64,000 nt of DNA. It comes from Leucocoprinus leucothites. Taxonomy: Eukaryota > Basidiomycota > Agaricomycetes > Agaricales > Agaricaceae. The translations under genes were made by a program, and so were the position numbers. The stretch lies in the NCBI GenBank assembly GCA_013368445.1, contig JAACJO010000001.1:2604001-2668000 (forward strand). The letters run 5' to 3'. Shown here piece by piece: positions 43,595-55,812 of the stretch (positions within the stretch are counted from its first letter, which is position 1; every line of letters starts with the position of its first letter). The notes under the pieces were generated by a model. That model did not search any database and had not been told where the DNA came from. It was given only the letters and a program-made list of their open reading frames with translations.

Positions 43595-44152
43595 TGTTAA
43601 GCGCGCAAACGCTACGGATAGGGAGCCGACATCAAGGACCGGTTGGACAGAGGTGTGACAGAGGTAAGGCAGGAGCCGGTTGTCGGACGTGGGAGCGGGT
43701 CATGGCCTCAACTTATGTGTTGTGCCGACTACTGACGCTTGACCCAGATTTCAGACAATATAAGAGAGCTGAGGACGAACAGAGAGCAGAGGAAAGTAGT
43801 GTATCACTAAGTTGATTATCAGACTAAGGAATCCGAATACAAAGTCGTGGTACTTATATACGATGTGGAATATAGGATCGGATAAGGAAAACAAGCAAAG
43901 TAGTAAATGGAGAAATAATCAAAGTGGAGTCCGCAAATTTTACAAGGCTAGAAGATATAAAATTTACTATTAAACAGTTGTCAGAAAATTTCGATAAGGC
44001 GGTATGAATTAATAAGATGGAAGATGTTAGAATAAGTCCGAAGGTGAAAGACCGATAAAAACCGATGTAACTGAAATGTGAAAACAGATAGGAGTTCATG
44101 AAAATATACCAAGTCCGAACCATGAGCCGGTATTGAGGATCGGCTCGTGACA
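43595..44152 (-). repeat. Ty3 5' LTR (558 bp)
   Basis: TGTTAAGCGCGC to CTCGTGACA on the plus strand; the promoter LTR for the minus-strand element. It is followed by the duplication CTGAA at 44153-44157. It keeps more CpG sites than the 3' LTR. Confidence 0.95.
43854..43860 (-). promoter_or_regulatory. TATA box of the Ty3 5' LTR
   Basis: The minus strand reads TATATAA, about 30-35 bases upstream of AGTCTGATAAT (43825 downward). That is the usual distance to a start site, so transcription would begin at the motif needed for self-priming. Confidence 0.7.
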
Positions 44153-44809
44153 CTGAATGGCTGTGTATGGCTCACCCTACTAAGCCAAATGACCTGTGAC
44201 CCCGTACTCTGACCTATGTTCATAGACGATTACTTTGCATGAGACCCATCCTTCGACAAGAGTGGGTTAACCATCATGACATACAAATCTTGGGATTATT
44301 TAACCAGGGTAACTATATCCATCTGCTGAACATATATTCTGACTCGTCTTCATCGGCAATCAACTTTCTTTCAACAAACTTCACTGACATCCCTAATATT
44401 GTATATATGGGTGGCGACTTTAACTGTCACTCTCCAGAGTGGGACCCCTCAGTCTCCCATACTCCTCAGTCCACCATAACTCTAATGGAGCTAGTGGACT
44501 GCTTCAATCTCACAAGGTCTCCACTGACCAATTTCTCTCCAACCCATTTTTCTCCCATAAGAGGTCATGACAATTTGGTTATTGATCTAATGTTCTGTGC
44601 CAATAACTCTACTCCACATATCATTGACGTTAATTCGAGATTACCCTCGGATCACACACCTTTGATTATCAACCTTCCAATTCACCTGGATTATATTAAT
44701 TATAAAAAATGTGTACTACCAAAAGATAGCGATGAAGAGACTGCTTTCATTTCACAGGTCTCAGACCATCTAATGGCTCTTGACTGTTCGAACATTCATT
44801 TTACTGTTT
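44153..44809 (+). pseudogene. LINE L3 ORF2: endonuclease domain
   Basis: After the Ty3 element ORF2 resumes with GCVWLTLLS-like remnants. It becomes open at about 44239: IQILGLFNQGNYIHLLNIYSD, YMGGDFNCHSPEWD (GDFN motif), LVIDLMFCANNS, SRLPSDHTPLIINLP (SDH motif, catalytic). This is the C-terminal two thirds of an APE-type endonuclease, which nicks the target to prime reverse transcription. It is cut at 44810 by LINE L5. Confidence 0.9.
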
Positions 44810-45024
44810 TTTATTTTTATTTTTATTTTTATTTTTATTTTTTTTAAATCAATGAATTTATATAGGGGTGCTCAATTGCAGTCTGCTTTCAACTAAATAT
44901 TACAAACAGACGGTACACTACAGCAAGCTGGGGTACACGAAGCGGTCGAAGACCACTTAAGATAGAGACTATACACGATTAGTCCAGCAATATAGAAAAG
45001 ACTCAATAGAGACTATTGAACGAG

Positions 45025-48000
45025 GTGTCATACACAGAGATCGGACTCAAAGGAAAAGAAGATAGATGAGATAAGAGAATAAAGTTCACCTTCATTTGGT
45101 TCAGCGGGCACAGGAGCTTGAGGCAGCAGTGGACACGTGTCATGATTGGTAAAAGCAAAAGTGGCTGGGTTCTTTTTCAAGAACTCAATAAGGAACTCGT
45201 ACTGAGGGAAAGCGCATTGCACCCATTGAGTGTGGAAGGGATAGAGGGGGCAGTAACACAGGATATGATGTCATGTTTCCAGGCGATGGCCACAATGACA
45301 GGACTTGGGCTCGAGGGGAAAGAACCTCTCGCGATAAGCTCCAATAGGAGCATGATTGAGGATGGCGCGGGATATACGCACACATAATGATGGTGATTCA
45401 TTGGCTAAGGGAAGCCAGGTGGCCCCCTTGACATAAGTGGGGATAAGGAACTTGCGATTCTTTTTTGAAAGAAGGAAACCACTGCTGCGGTACTTCTTCT
45501 TCCAGAAAGTGGACTCCCAGGATTTCTGGCAGTCATTGGTGATTTTGCGTCACAAGAAGTCGAGAGTAGTGCCTAATCGAGGGGGAGCGTGTATGCATGT
45601 GGAAGTGACGTCATTGTGGACTTTAAGGTGGGGCTTCCAGCGCCACTTGGAAGGGACATCCCAGAAGTCAATAGAACGAGAAGGTTTGGCCATGAGTCAG
45701 TTGGATAAGAGTCGGCAGACTTGGATGGAGTGTGATTGGCTCGAGTGTATAGAGGGATCGACTGCTAGCTTGGCTGCTGGGAGGCAGTCAGTGATGAGGA
45801 TGATGTGGTCACATTGAAGGGAAATGGCCTTGGTGATGTCAATACGAATGGAGTAGAGTTCAGCATCGGTAGACGATGCTTGACTGCTAGCCTGTTTTGC
45901 ATGGGACACTTGCTGTCCGCGGCGATATAAATGTGCTGCCAAAACCACCTGAAGGGAACCTACAAGTGGAACAGAAGCATCAGTAACAACTGAAATACAA
46001 TTGCGATCAGAAGAAGAGGAGGAAAAAGCCAATTCAAGAGATGATACATGTTTATACATTTCATGTTTATCCGAGTGATTGCAGGGGTGAAAGTGAATGG
46101 AATCAGGAAAGATGTCCATAAGACGAGATCCAGGCTTTGATTCAGGAGTGAATGGAGAAAAGGAGTCAGAAAGATGAGAAAGAGAGCTATCTACATCAAT
46201 AAGGGGGCCTTTGACTTTAGCTTTTTTGGCCGGAGTAAGAAGGCAAAGTGATTGGGGATGAGGGGAGGAGTTAAGAGAGTAATTGTCAGATAAAAGAGAA
46301 CGTAGTGCATGATTAGAGGGTAAAGTAGAGACTCAATATGACAAGCGAATAGCTAATTTACGAAAATGAAGATGGATTGGAATAAGTCCAGCAATACTTT
46401 CAGTGCCACTTGATGGGGAAGTGCGGAAGGCACCTGTGATCCAGAGAGCCGCACGTCTTTGCATAGATGATAAGGACTTGAGAAGCGACTTGTTACGAGC
46501 GCCTTCAAAGTACCAGAGTCGGAATCCATACATGGCCACGGGGACAATGCATGACCTATAGAGCAGATGTTTTTGTAGAGGGAGGAGGCCTTGGGTGGAG
46601 TTGCCTAGCATACTCATAGCTTTCACTGTGGATAATGCTTTGGTAGAGTAATACCAAACATGTTCTTGAAATGATAGTCGACGGTCAAAGTAGAAACCTA
46701 AGTACTGCCAGACATGTTTAGGATATAGTAGAGGGCTGCCAACGTCGGATAGATCAAGGGAGGGATTAGAGTCGTTATGATGTCGGGAGAAATGAAAGAC
46801 CTCAGATTTATCGTGTTCAACGACAAGCCCGAGATCAGTGCAAATGGAGTTAATGATGGAATAGGCTGATTGGAGGGAAGAAATAGTGTCAGTATAATTC
46901 TTTGCTTGAGATATACAAAGCCCATCATTGACAAATGATAAAAGGGAAGAAGGGATAGACTGTAGTTGAGCACATTGGTTGAACATGAACATGAGGGGCA
47001 CTAGATAGAGCGCGGATAGAATGGGGGATAAAGCGGAGCCTTGCCCTACGCCAACATCTGCGTTATGGGCATTGGATAGGAAAGTGTTCCACATGAATTG
47101 AGTGGATCGACCTGTGAGGTAGTGTGAAAAAAAATTAATGAGTTCTGGGGTGAACCCCTGTCATTGTAGAATGTTAGCAAGGATTTCGTGGTTTAGGGAG
47201 GGGAAGAATTGGGTGATATCAAAGGCACAAACACTGGTAATCATACCTTTAGTCCATCTGGCCCAAATGATATGAGTGAGGAATACTCCTGCATCCTCAG
47301 TGGATCATTGGATAACTCCGCCTATTTGATTAGGGTGGAGAACATCTAGAGACACCACTTCATACTGCATGCGGCGAGCAATCATCTTCTCGATTAATTT
47401 ACCTAAAGTGTTTAGTAGAACAATGGGGCGAAATGCTTTCGGTGTATCATAGGCAGGTTTATTTAGCTTGGGAATGATGATAGAGACCGAGTCCTTGAAG
47501 TGACTTGGCCAGTAAGAGAGATGTACGCACGTGTTAGCAATGAGTATTATGTTTTTGAGGCATTTGTTGTGGGCAACAATGGACTTTAGATGTTTCCAGG
47601 AGACGTGATCAGGCCTGGGTGCTGAAGAGTTAGCGCATGAAGACAGGGATTTGGTGAGTTCAAGGACGGAGAAGTTTGCCCAGGAACGGGGGGGAAAGGA
47701 TTTCATTTCATTCAGAATATTAGAGCTTACCGGTCGGCCGGATGCTGAGTTATATGATGAATGGAGTGCGTTCCATAGGTCCGGAAGATCATTGCAAGGT
47801 CGTCCTTGATAGTGGATACCCTCAATGGCAGGGAGTTTGTATTGTTTTACCCATTCCATGAGGTCCCAGGGTCGTTTGTTGGTCGATGCGATTTCATGAA
47901 TGCATGTATCGAAGAAAGAGTGTTTGGCGGTTCTGGTTGCCGCTCTGAATGCTCGCCAATCTTTTCGATCCTTTGTTCTTCTGTAGGTAAGAAGAGTCTC

Positions 48001-48981
48001 AGAACAGTGGGGGTTCCACCATTCCTTTGACCGGTTAGTGATCCATACAGTTTTAGAGTTCATATTCCAAGATTCATTAAAAATTCGAGAAATGGAGTCA
48101 GAGATATTGTTCAGACAAGAGGTGGAATGAATGTCTGAACAGTCAAGGGCTGCTAGATGCTCAGAGACTTGGGAAGTGAAAGCCGTCTCTTCATCACTAT
48201 CTTTTGGTAGTACGTGTTTTTTTATAGTTAATATAATCTGGGCGGATTGGAAGATCCATAATCAATGGTGCGTGATCCAATGGAAGCCTCGAATTAACAT
48301 CGATAATATGGGAGGTGGAATTGTTAGTGCAAAAAATGAGATCGATAACCGAATTGTCATGACTTTCAATGGAAGAGAAATGGGTAGGGGATATTATGGT
48401 CAATGAAGACCTTGTGAGATTGAAGCTGTCCGCTAGCTCCGTTAGAGCTATTGCAGACATAGGGATGTAAGTAGCTGAAGGGTCCCATTCTGGGGATCCA
48501 CAATTAAAATCTCCTCCCATATAAATAATATTAGGGATGTCAATGAAGTTCGTTGAAAGGAAATTGATCGCCAATAAGGACGAGTCAGAGTATATGTTGA
48601 GTAGATGAATATAGTTACCCTAGTTGAATAGACCCAAGATTTGTATGTTGCGGTGGTTGGGTCACTCTTGTCAAAGAATGGGTCTCATGCGAAGTAGTTG
48701 TCTGTGAACATAAGTCAGAGTACAGGGTCGGGGGTCATTAGGCTTGGTAGGACGAACCATACACAGCCACTCAGGTGAATAAGAGCACCAATGACATCAT
48801 CCCCTTCAGGGTTAGTCGTAGAAGGTGCTTTTTGAATATAATTCCATGGAGGTTCCTGTAGAAAAATGATTTCGAAGTCCAGCTTTTTGGACTCGAGTAT
48901 AGTATCAACCAGGGCATAAGAGCATCCCACGTTTTGTGAATATATACGAACAGAAGAGATAGCTTTGTTCTTACCAGACAT
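45025..48981 (-). pseudogene. LINE L5 ORF2: endonuclease, RT, RNase H, C-terminal zinc motif
   Basis: Starts at the ATG at 48981, two bases after the ORF1 stop. Domains in order: APE endonuclease (FLQEPPW, GDFNCGSPEWD, SRLPLDHAPL); RT (SSAPRPDHVSWKHLK, FKDSVSIIIPKLNKP, FRPIVLLNTLGKLIEK, VGVGQGSALSPILSALYL, SSLLSFVNDGLCIS); RNase H (VVTDASVPLVGS, DAELYSIRI, ILITDCLPAAK); then WRWKPHLK, WESTFWKKKYR and the C-terminal Cys/His motif. The RT box reads FVNDG; LINE L3 has FVDDG at the same place, so the first catalytic Asp is lost here. Several frameshifts (near 48200, 46330, 45400) and stops are present. Confidence 0.9.
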
Positions 48982-48983
48982 AT

Positions 48984-51740
48984 TTAAACAGCAACTCCAC
49001 CACCAGAGCGATTGGAATTGGCACGAACGGCACGTGCAGTGCGTGATTCGGCAGCTTTGTTAGAATGCCAGGTTCGGTCGAACCTGTTCCTCCAGAATGG
49101 ACATTTGGTGTCATTTGCATGATGATCGCCTTTGCAATTCAGGCATTTAAAGTTCTCAAGGTGAGGACATGGAGTGCCATCGGGAGTGGCATTGCGGGGG
49201 GGATTGGATTTGGGGTTGGCCTTACAACACCAGGCCATGGATCAATGGTTCTCAACGCAGTGAGGACCACCACAAATTTGACAGCGTGCGCCAAGGGCAC
49301 GACACGCATGAGTGGGATGACCCCAATGCCAGCAGTTCCTGCACTGTGCAATGCCAGGGTGCATACTAGTAGCACAGATAGTTCCGATATGTCGGCCGAA
49401 GTTAATAGTATGGTTGACCAATGTCTTGGCCTTGGTACCATTTTGGGAGTCCCAGATGTCAAACCACACAACAGCTGTGTCTGACTTTGGGGAAGCTTTC
49501 ATGACGCGAGGATGAGCGGCAAGGATAACATTCTCGAAGAGCGACAATTGGCCAAGGGCCTGCTCAATGAAAGCGGGGGAGAGAGGGTTGGATGAATTGG
49601 CTACCCAATAAGGAACGCCAACAATTTTTAGGAAGGATTTGGATTGTGGGAGACAGGGCTCAACAGGGATGGTGTCTCCCAGTTGCCAGGCTTTTTTCAG
49701 CCAAGACTTGATGGTATTGAGGTCAACAGGAGTGGTGACACCCAAGGTGGCAATGGAGATGCCATTGTATGATTCGCAGACTGATTCGATGCAGAGTTTG
49801 GATTGAGCAGCGATGAGGCCACGATTACAAAATTCTGCTGCCTTATTGAAGTCTTTGATTTGGTCAGCGATGATGTTTCCCTCGAAGGGGATGAGGACTT
49901 GATGATGGGTGGGCCCATGTGTTGTCATTTTGGGTTTAGTGCATTGAGCGCCTGAGGGTGTTGATTCGGGGGCCTGAGGTTGGGCGCTCCCAAAGCCTGC
50001 CTTGTACATAACAAGGACTTTGTCATAGGATAATTCAGGGAAGGCGAGTATCATTTCTCGCATCTTAACTCCATCAATACTAGAGAAGGAGTTGGGAGAG
50101 GAAGTTGCTGGCTGGACGCCCCATCGGGCGGCATCAGCAAATGACACATTCTTCTTGTTGAAATGTTCCGTAAGGGGTTTGGTGGATGCCTTACGGTTAG
50201 GAGGGGGAATGGGGGGCGGCATATCAGAGGCACCCTTGGGGTTAGGTTTCGATGGCTGAGCCTGGCCATCAGAGGAAGGGCATCCAACTGAGCGCTCAAA
50301 GTTTCCATTCCCATTCCTTGGGGTCACATGATTGGAAGGTGGAGGAGGGGCCCAGGAGACGCGGATAGGACCAGAGGGCTTGGAAGACATAACGTCATTC
50401 CTTGCCTTCAGGGAGCCTGACACGGATGAAACATCACATGCCTTACCAGAAGACGTAACATCATTCTGGGGGAGGAGAGGGGTGCCCTCACCGGGAGGGG
50501 CTTGATCGATGTTCATTCGGTTGTCATCGATGCGAGCTGTAGGATTAGTTTGCCCAATGACAATGCCGGGCGGAAATATGGGGGTAAGGATGGTAGATGG
50601 GGATGGTTTACGTGCCTTTTTTCCCTTCCCTTTACCCTTAGGAGGGGGGGAAGAGTCCGTCATGGGAATATCTGAGGGAGGACTGTAGTAGTGCCTTAAT
50701 GCCTCTGTGATCATGAGTCCGCTTTCACTGTTAATAGGTAGGTGGTCCTATCCTAACTCAAACATAGTAGTGAGTAGACAATAGATCGGTTCCTCCATTT
50801 GAGGAAACCTAGGGTCTTTCTCACCTGGCCGCAAACCGAGAGCAGCGTGGTATTTAAAGAAATTCATAACATATTTAAGCGCCTCGAGCGCTTTAAAGGC
50901 AGCTTCACCGACAATAACGGTTTCTTCAGTGGCTGTGTTAGATGGATCCTTGAGATCCGGGAGATGTGGCTGTGCAGGCCTAGGCTCCTGCGGCTGTGCA
51001 TTGATGTCACCAGTGACATCATGTGTGATGTCAGGTGTGATGTCATTGGAGTTAGAAGAACCGGCAAAAAAGGTAGCCGGAGTGCCGGATGGCACAGCAT
51101 CTGCTGACTCAGCGGATCCATGGATCGCATGAGGCAGCCTTGAGGTGGGTGGGGGTCCAAAGAATCGATTGGTAGGTTCCCTATTTTTGAGAATCCCATC
51201 CTCTTGGTCACTCCACACATCCCTGCGCGAGTTCAGGTTGAAAGGATCAGGGGTTTTTAACTCACCTAGGAAACCCTCTCCAAAAGGGTGGAAAGGGATA
51301 GGTGATTTGAAGCCATCATATGCACTCATTGACGCAGTTCTTGAGACAGCTTTCGGTGTAGTGTCCAGACCTCGACGGATATCCTGAGCATGGGTTTGTT
51401 TAGTATGCGATGAGGGAGGAGGGGGAGTTCTAAGGGAAGAATGCGACGCTGCACAGGAAAGTACAGTAGAGGTGGTTATAGGGGAGGGAGGGGTTGAAGA
51501 TTCAGAATAGTCAGAATCACTCTCACTACTCTCTTCTTCATCAGAACCAGCTCTAGATGGAGCGGCAGACTTGGCATTGTCAAGGACAGAGTGTCTAGAT
51601 GATTTGATAGAAAGTACGGGCGAATGTGAGCAGTTGCGCTTGTAGGTTGAGACACGTGTTTCGGTGTCGGCGATGTTCATGGGGTCTGAAGACGGCGGAG
51701 GGGTACCCTTAAGGTCCACCCAATGCAATGGTGCAGTCAT
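48984..51740 (-). pseudogene. LINE L5 ORF1 (gag-like with zinc knuckles)
   Basis: Starts at the ATG at 51740 (MTAPLHWVDLKGTPPP), the start conserved among LINE copies. The first 330 residues are Ser/Pro-rich with an acidic patch (DEEESSESDSD). The frame is open to 50748, a stop follows (ELG*DHLP, W to *), and it is open again 50714-49242 for 490 codons. That part holds KGKGKKARKPSPS, FNKAAEFCNRGLIAAQSK, IKSWLKKAWQLGD, VMKASPKSDTAVVWFDIWDSQNGTK and the knuckles CRNCWHWGHPTHAC, CQICGGPHCVENH. One more stop precedes MAWCCKANPK ... CLNCKGDHHANDTKC, ending GVAV. Homologous to alpha/beta ORF1 from about the WDSQ motif onward. Confidence 0.9.
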
Positions 51741-51820
51741 TTTGGTAGAATTCGTATTCAATGTGGTAGTAGACACTGTCAAAGAAATCGATGATGGTGG
51801 TTAGAGGGAAAGGGGGGTTG

Positions 51821-52166
51821 TTCATTCTACTGTTTGTCTGGACAATATCTCTGACTCTATTTCTTGAATACTCTCTGAATTGTGGAATATGAACTCTAAA
51901 ACTGTATAGATTACTAACAGATCGAAGGAATGGTGGTCCCCCCACTGCTCTGAGACTCTCCTCATTTACAGAAGAGCAAAGGATTGAAAAGACTGGCAGG
52001 CGTTCAGGGCAGCTGCTTAAGCCACCAAATGTTCTTTCTTTGACGAGTGCATTCATGAGATTGCATCGACCAACAAACGACCTTGGGATCTTATGGAATG
52101 GGTCAAACAATGCAAACTCCCTGCCATCGAGGGCATTCGTTATCAAGGTCGACCATGCAATGATCT
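51821..52166 (+). pseudogene. LINE L3 ORF2: linker to reverse transcriptase
   Basis: Resumes after L5: LDNISDSIS*, WNMNSKTV*ITNRSKEWWSPHCSE, FDECIHEIASTNKRPWDLMEWVKQ, LPAIEGI. It contains several stops and is cut at the duplication GACCATGCAATGATCT (52151-52166) by beta5. Confidence 0.85.
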
Positions 52167-54472
52167 TTTTTTTTTTTTTTTTTTTAATCAACGCGACCCC
52201 GGAGGGGTCGCAAATTTATAACACAGTGCGCGAAAGCAGTCCGCGCCCAACTACTACAACATGCAGAAAGTACCATTACCAACTACACATCTACATAGCT
52301 AGGTATAAATATGAGTCCAAAGTCTGCCTAGTACAAATGACATCTTCACACAGTGGTACATAGTTCGAAATGAAAGCATACTACAATACAAGTCGGGTTG
52401 TTCTGTTTTGCTGGCAGATGGAAATGCACGGCATGGATCTCCAGGGCCCACCGTGCACAGCATAGGGGCGGACAATGCGACCTGCAGGAAAGAGAACCCT
52501 ACAGACGCGACTGAGCGGCATCATGGCAATGGTTTTCAAGCCAAAGCCGGTCAAACCGGTGTCGCCAGAATGGGCATTTGTGATCGTCAGCTGCATGTGG
52601 CTTGGCGCAGTTGACACACTTGATGTGAGGACATGGATCCTCAGCAGCGGTGGGCAGAATGGGGGGATTCATCTTTGGACTCCCCTTACAACAGCTTGAA
52701 TGGGAGCGGTGGTTCTCAGTACAGTGAGGACCACTGCAGGCGGCACATCACAGCGCACAGGCGCAGCACGATGAGGTAGAGTGCCCCCAGCACCAGCAAC
52801 GCTGACACTGTGGACTGCCTGGGTGAGTGCATGCAGCCTAGATGATGGACTGAACACCCTCGAAGTGGAGGTACTTGCCCAGGAGCTTCTTGGTGCTTGC
52901 TCCTGATTGAGAGTCCCAGAGGTCGAACCAGATGGTGGTGGTGTCGGCTTTGGTAGAGTTGCGCATGATGTGCATGGAGGAAACATCTGCAAAAATGTCC
53001 TTGAAGGCGGACAATCGCATGTGATCGGTCACGTGATTTGGCGTGATGCGGACGCCATTCACAAAGTAAGGGACATTGAGGACCTTGAGGTAGGACCTCA
53101 ACCTGGGGCGGCATGTCTTGATCGCAAAGGGGGCGGTGAAGACGGAGGGGATGGAGGACTCAATGACGTCACAGTCGGCGTCAGAGGGAACAGAGGAGGT
53201 GTGCAGCGCGATTGTGCTGTATGCCTTGGTGATGTTCTCCACACACAAGATTGACTTGGCGTGGGAGAGGGAATTGTTGAGAAGGCACATGGCCTTGTGG
53301 TGGAGATAAGTGACTTCATCGGCACTGCCGATGAAGTCAAGAAAGAGTTGGCAGTGGGTAGGACCCGCAGTTGTCATGCGCAGCTTCCGAATGGCGGGAG
53401 CAGTGGCTTGGGCAGCCTGATGCATAGCGGTGATGTGATCAGGGTCGAGATCGGGGTGGGACTGTGCCAACTTGATAAGTGACACAACCCCAGCAGGATG
53501 GGCCGCCTCGGCGAAGGACTTCTTGACCGAGGTGGAAGGAGGGGGGGCCTTGGTGGGCGCTCACTGGGCTTGGCTATTAGACCTAACCCTAGCTTGGGGG
53601 GGGCCACTAGCACACACTTTGGCAGGCACTTGCTTGGGTGGTAAAGTGGGATGGGCCAGGGCGGGCCGACGATCCGAGGGCGTTTGTTTGGGCACTTTAG
53701 GGGAGCCCATGGCAATGTCATGTGGTTCTGCTTTGTCAGCGGATCCATGGATTGCCTCATGGGCGATGCGCGTATGTTTAGGGTAGGCCTCTTCAACTCT
53801 AGTGGCACAGTCCCGAATGAAATCTGCAAATGTGTCCCATCCCTGGGCTCGCATTTGCTTGCTGACGAGGGCCGTGTCGCCTTGGCCCCAGTTGAAAACT
53901 TCTGCAACCAGCCCAACAAGAGTTGGGATGATCATGGCAGTGGTGGCCTCTGGAAGAGGGCCTGAGGGAACGCTCCCAATAAAGCGGAAGAAGAAACGGA
54001 TCCCAGCAAGAGCCCGGGTCTCAACAGACTCCTCAGTTGACCTGGAGGAAACAGCGGACGGTGGTGCTGGGGGGGGAAAGTCCTTCACAGGGTAGAATGT
54101 CTGTCCACCAGCAGTGAAGGGTTTTGGGGATGGCAACGGAATGTCAGCAGAGAGAGCAACTGCTGCCTGCAACAGAACGTCAGCGGCAGGCAGGGAAGAA
54201 GGTCCAGGTGACGAAACGTCAACCTGGGGAGGTCCAAAGAACCCGCAAACATTGTGGGGATCGTCATAGGAGTTGAGATGTTCATCCTCGGACATCTTGG
54301 TGATGTTGAGCTCATCGGCGGAGGCCTCAGCAGACTTGGTAGTTAGGTGGGGGGGGCCTTTAGACTTAGACTTTCGCTTGCCCATGTAGAATAGGCAGAG
54401 ATACGATGTAAACTAGACGTCTTAAAACACACCAACGAATAGATGGTGGTGGTAAGAGGTCAAGGAGGGATG
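52167..54472 (-). mobile_element. beta5: full-length ORF1-only retroposon, 2306 bp
   Basis: Minus-strand beta element in LINE L3 ORF2. Exact duplication GACCATGCAATGATCT at 52151-52166 and 54473-54488. Poly-A (poly-T 52167-52185), hairpin tail, 3' UTR, ORF1 and 5' terminus are complete; no ORF2. With beta4, beta6 and alpha5 it gives four well-bounded copies of almost the same length. Confidence 0.96.
52499..54385 (-). pseudogene. beta5 ORF1 (gag-like)
   Basis: The ATG at 54385 starts MGKRKSKSKGPPHLTTKS. The frame is open for 274 codons: acidic NITKMSEDEHLNSYDDP, Pro/Ser-rich part, type IV centre (TRALAGIRFFFRFIGSVPSG ... CATRVEEAYPKHTRIAH), HGSADKAEPHDIAMG. It breaks near 53561 (a stop, SAQ*APTK) and is open again 53485-52838 (SLIKLAQSHPDLDPDHI, QLFLDFIGSADEVTYLHH, YLKVLNVPYFVNG, WFDLWDSQSGASTKKLLG). 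A further stop (I*AACTH) precedes the knuckles. The central type is the same as beta4. Confidence 0.87.
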
Positions 54473-55812
54473 GACCATGCAATGATCTCCCAGACTTGTG
54501 GAATGCACTCCATTCATCATATAATTCAGCATCCGGTCAATCAGTAAGCCCCAACATCTTAAATGAAATGAAATCCCTCCCTCCCCGCTCCTGGGCCAAC
54601 TTCTCCACCCTCAAACTCACCGAATCCCTCTCTTCATGTACTAATTCCCCAGCACCCAGGCCCAATCACATCTCCTGGAGACATTTGAAATCCATTGTTG
54701 CTCACAATGACTGCCTCAAGAACATTTTACTCATTGCTAATGTGTGCGTATGTCTCTCTCGTTGGCCAAGTCACTTCAAGGACTCGGTCTCTATCATCAT
54801 ACCTAAGCCGAATAAACTGGCCTATGCCACCCCGAAAGCATTTCATCCTATTGTCCTACTAAACACTCCAGGAAAACTAATCGAGAAGATGATCACGTGA
54901 CGCATGCAGTATGAAGCGGTATCTCTAGAAGTTCTTCACCCCAATCAAATGGGTGGAGTGATCCAACATTCTACCGAGGATGCAGGAGTATTCCTTACCC
55001 ACATTATTTGAGCCAGATGGGCCAAAGGTATGATCACTAGTGTTTGTGCTTTCGATATTGCCCAGTTCTTCCCCTCTTTGAACCATGAAATTCTTACTAA
55101 TATCCTATGATGCCAGGGGTTTGCCCCAGAACTCGTGAACTTCTTTTCATATTACCTTATAGGTCGTTCCACCCAGTTCATGTGGAACACGTTCCTATCC
55201 AATGCCCATGACATGGATGTTGGTGTAGGGCAAGGCTCCGCTTTATCCTCCATACTATCTGCGCTCTATTTAGTGCCTCTCATGTTCATGTTTCATCAAC
55301 ATGCTCGCTTACAGTCTATTTCCTCTTCCCTACTATCCTTTGTTGATGATGGGCTTTGTATATCTCAAGCAAAGAACTACATTGACAATATTTCTTCCCT
55401 CAAGTCAGCCTATTCCATCATTAACTCCATCTGCACTGATCTTGGACTTGTCATCGAACATGACAAATCTGAGGTCTTCCACTTCTCCCGACATCATAAT
55501 GATTCTAATCCTCCCCTTGACCTATCCAACGTCGGTGGCCCTCTCCTGCATCCTAAACATGTCTGGCGCTACCTTGGTTTCTACTTCGATCGTCAACTTT
55601 CATTTCAAGAACACGTCTGATACTATTCTACCAAAGCATTGTCCACAGTGAAAACCATGGGTATGCTAGGTAATTCCACCCGAGGCCTTCTCCCTCTCCA
55701 GAAACACCTTCTCTATAGGTCATGTGTCGTCCCTGTGGCAACATATGGCTTCTGTTTGTGGTACTTTGAAGGCACCCATAATAAGGTGCTCCTCAAGTCC
55801 TTATCATCTATG
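54473..55812 (+). pseudogene. LINE L3 ORF2: reverse transcriptase domain
   Basis: The largest RT piece of L3: LWNALHSSYNSASGQSV, SWANFSTLKLTESLSSC, SSAPRPNHISWRHLK-like entry, FKDSVSIIIPKPNKL, VLLNTPGKLIEKM. After a TGA at 54898 it goes on to VCAFDIAQFFPSLNHEIL, VGVGQGSALSSILSALYLVP and the catalytic FVDDGLCISQAKNY (55340-55380), then SEVFHFSRHHND and WRYLGFYFDRQLSF. The catalytic Asp pair is intact here, unlike in L5. It is cut at 55813 by a solo LTR. Confidence 0.9.

Larger units (their letters stand above)
29707..44152 (-). mobile_element. Ty3/gypsy chromovirus with antisense accessory gene
   Basis: A complete LTR retrotransposon on the minus strand: LTRs of 558 bp each (29707-30264 and 43595-44152), 5-bp duplication CTGAA (29702-29706 and 44153-44157), gag, protease, RT, RNase H, integrase and chromodomain. 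An extra gene lies on the opposite strand near the 3' LTR. Inside it sit beta4 (33245-35552), alpha5 (36956-39273) and Tc1 M4 (40004-41596); without them it is about 8.2 kb. The target is LINE L3 ORF2. Stops in every domain make it non-autonomous now. Confidence 0.95.
44810..51820 (-). mobile_element. LINE L5: full-length Tad1-like non-LTR retrotransposon, 7.0 kb
   Basis: Full element on the minus strand: 5' end at 51820, ORF1, ORF2, 3' UTR, TATAAATTCATTGATT tail and an A-rich TAAAA tail at 44810-44845. The duplication is TTCATTTTACTGTTT (44795-44809) and TTCATTCTACTGTTT (51821-51835), one transition apart. It is inserted in LINE L3 ORF2, in opposite orientation. It gives the reference structure for the autonomous partner, but both ORFs carry stops. 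Clade assignment (Tad1-like or a related I-group LINE) rests on fungal host, RNase H and the C-terminal motif. Confidence 0.92.

Noticed and set aside
48981..48984. ORF1-ORF2 two-base spacing as proof of translational coupling
   Set aside because: The spacing is real in both L3 and L5, but without expression data coupling is only a possibility, so it is noted in the features and not claimed as a finding.
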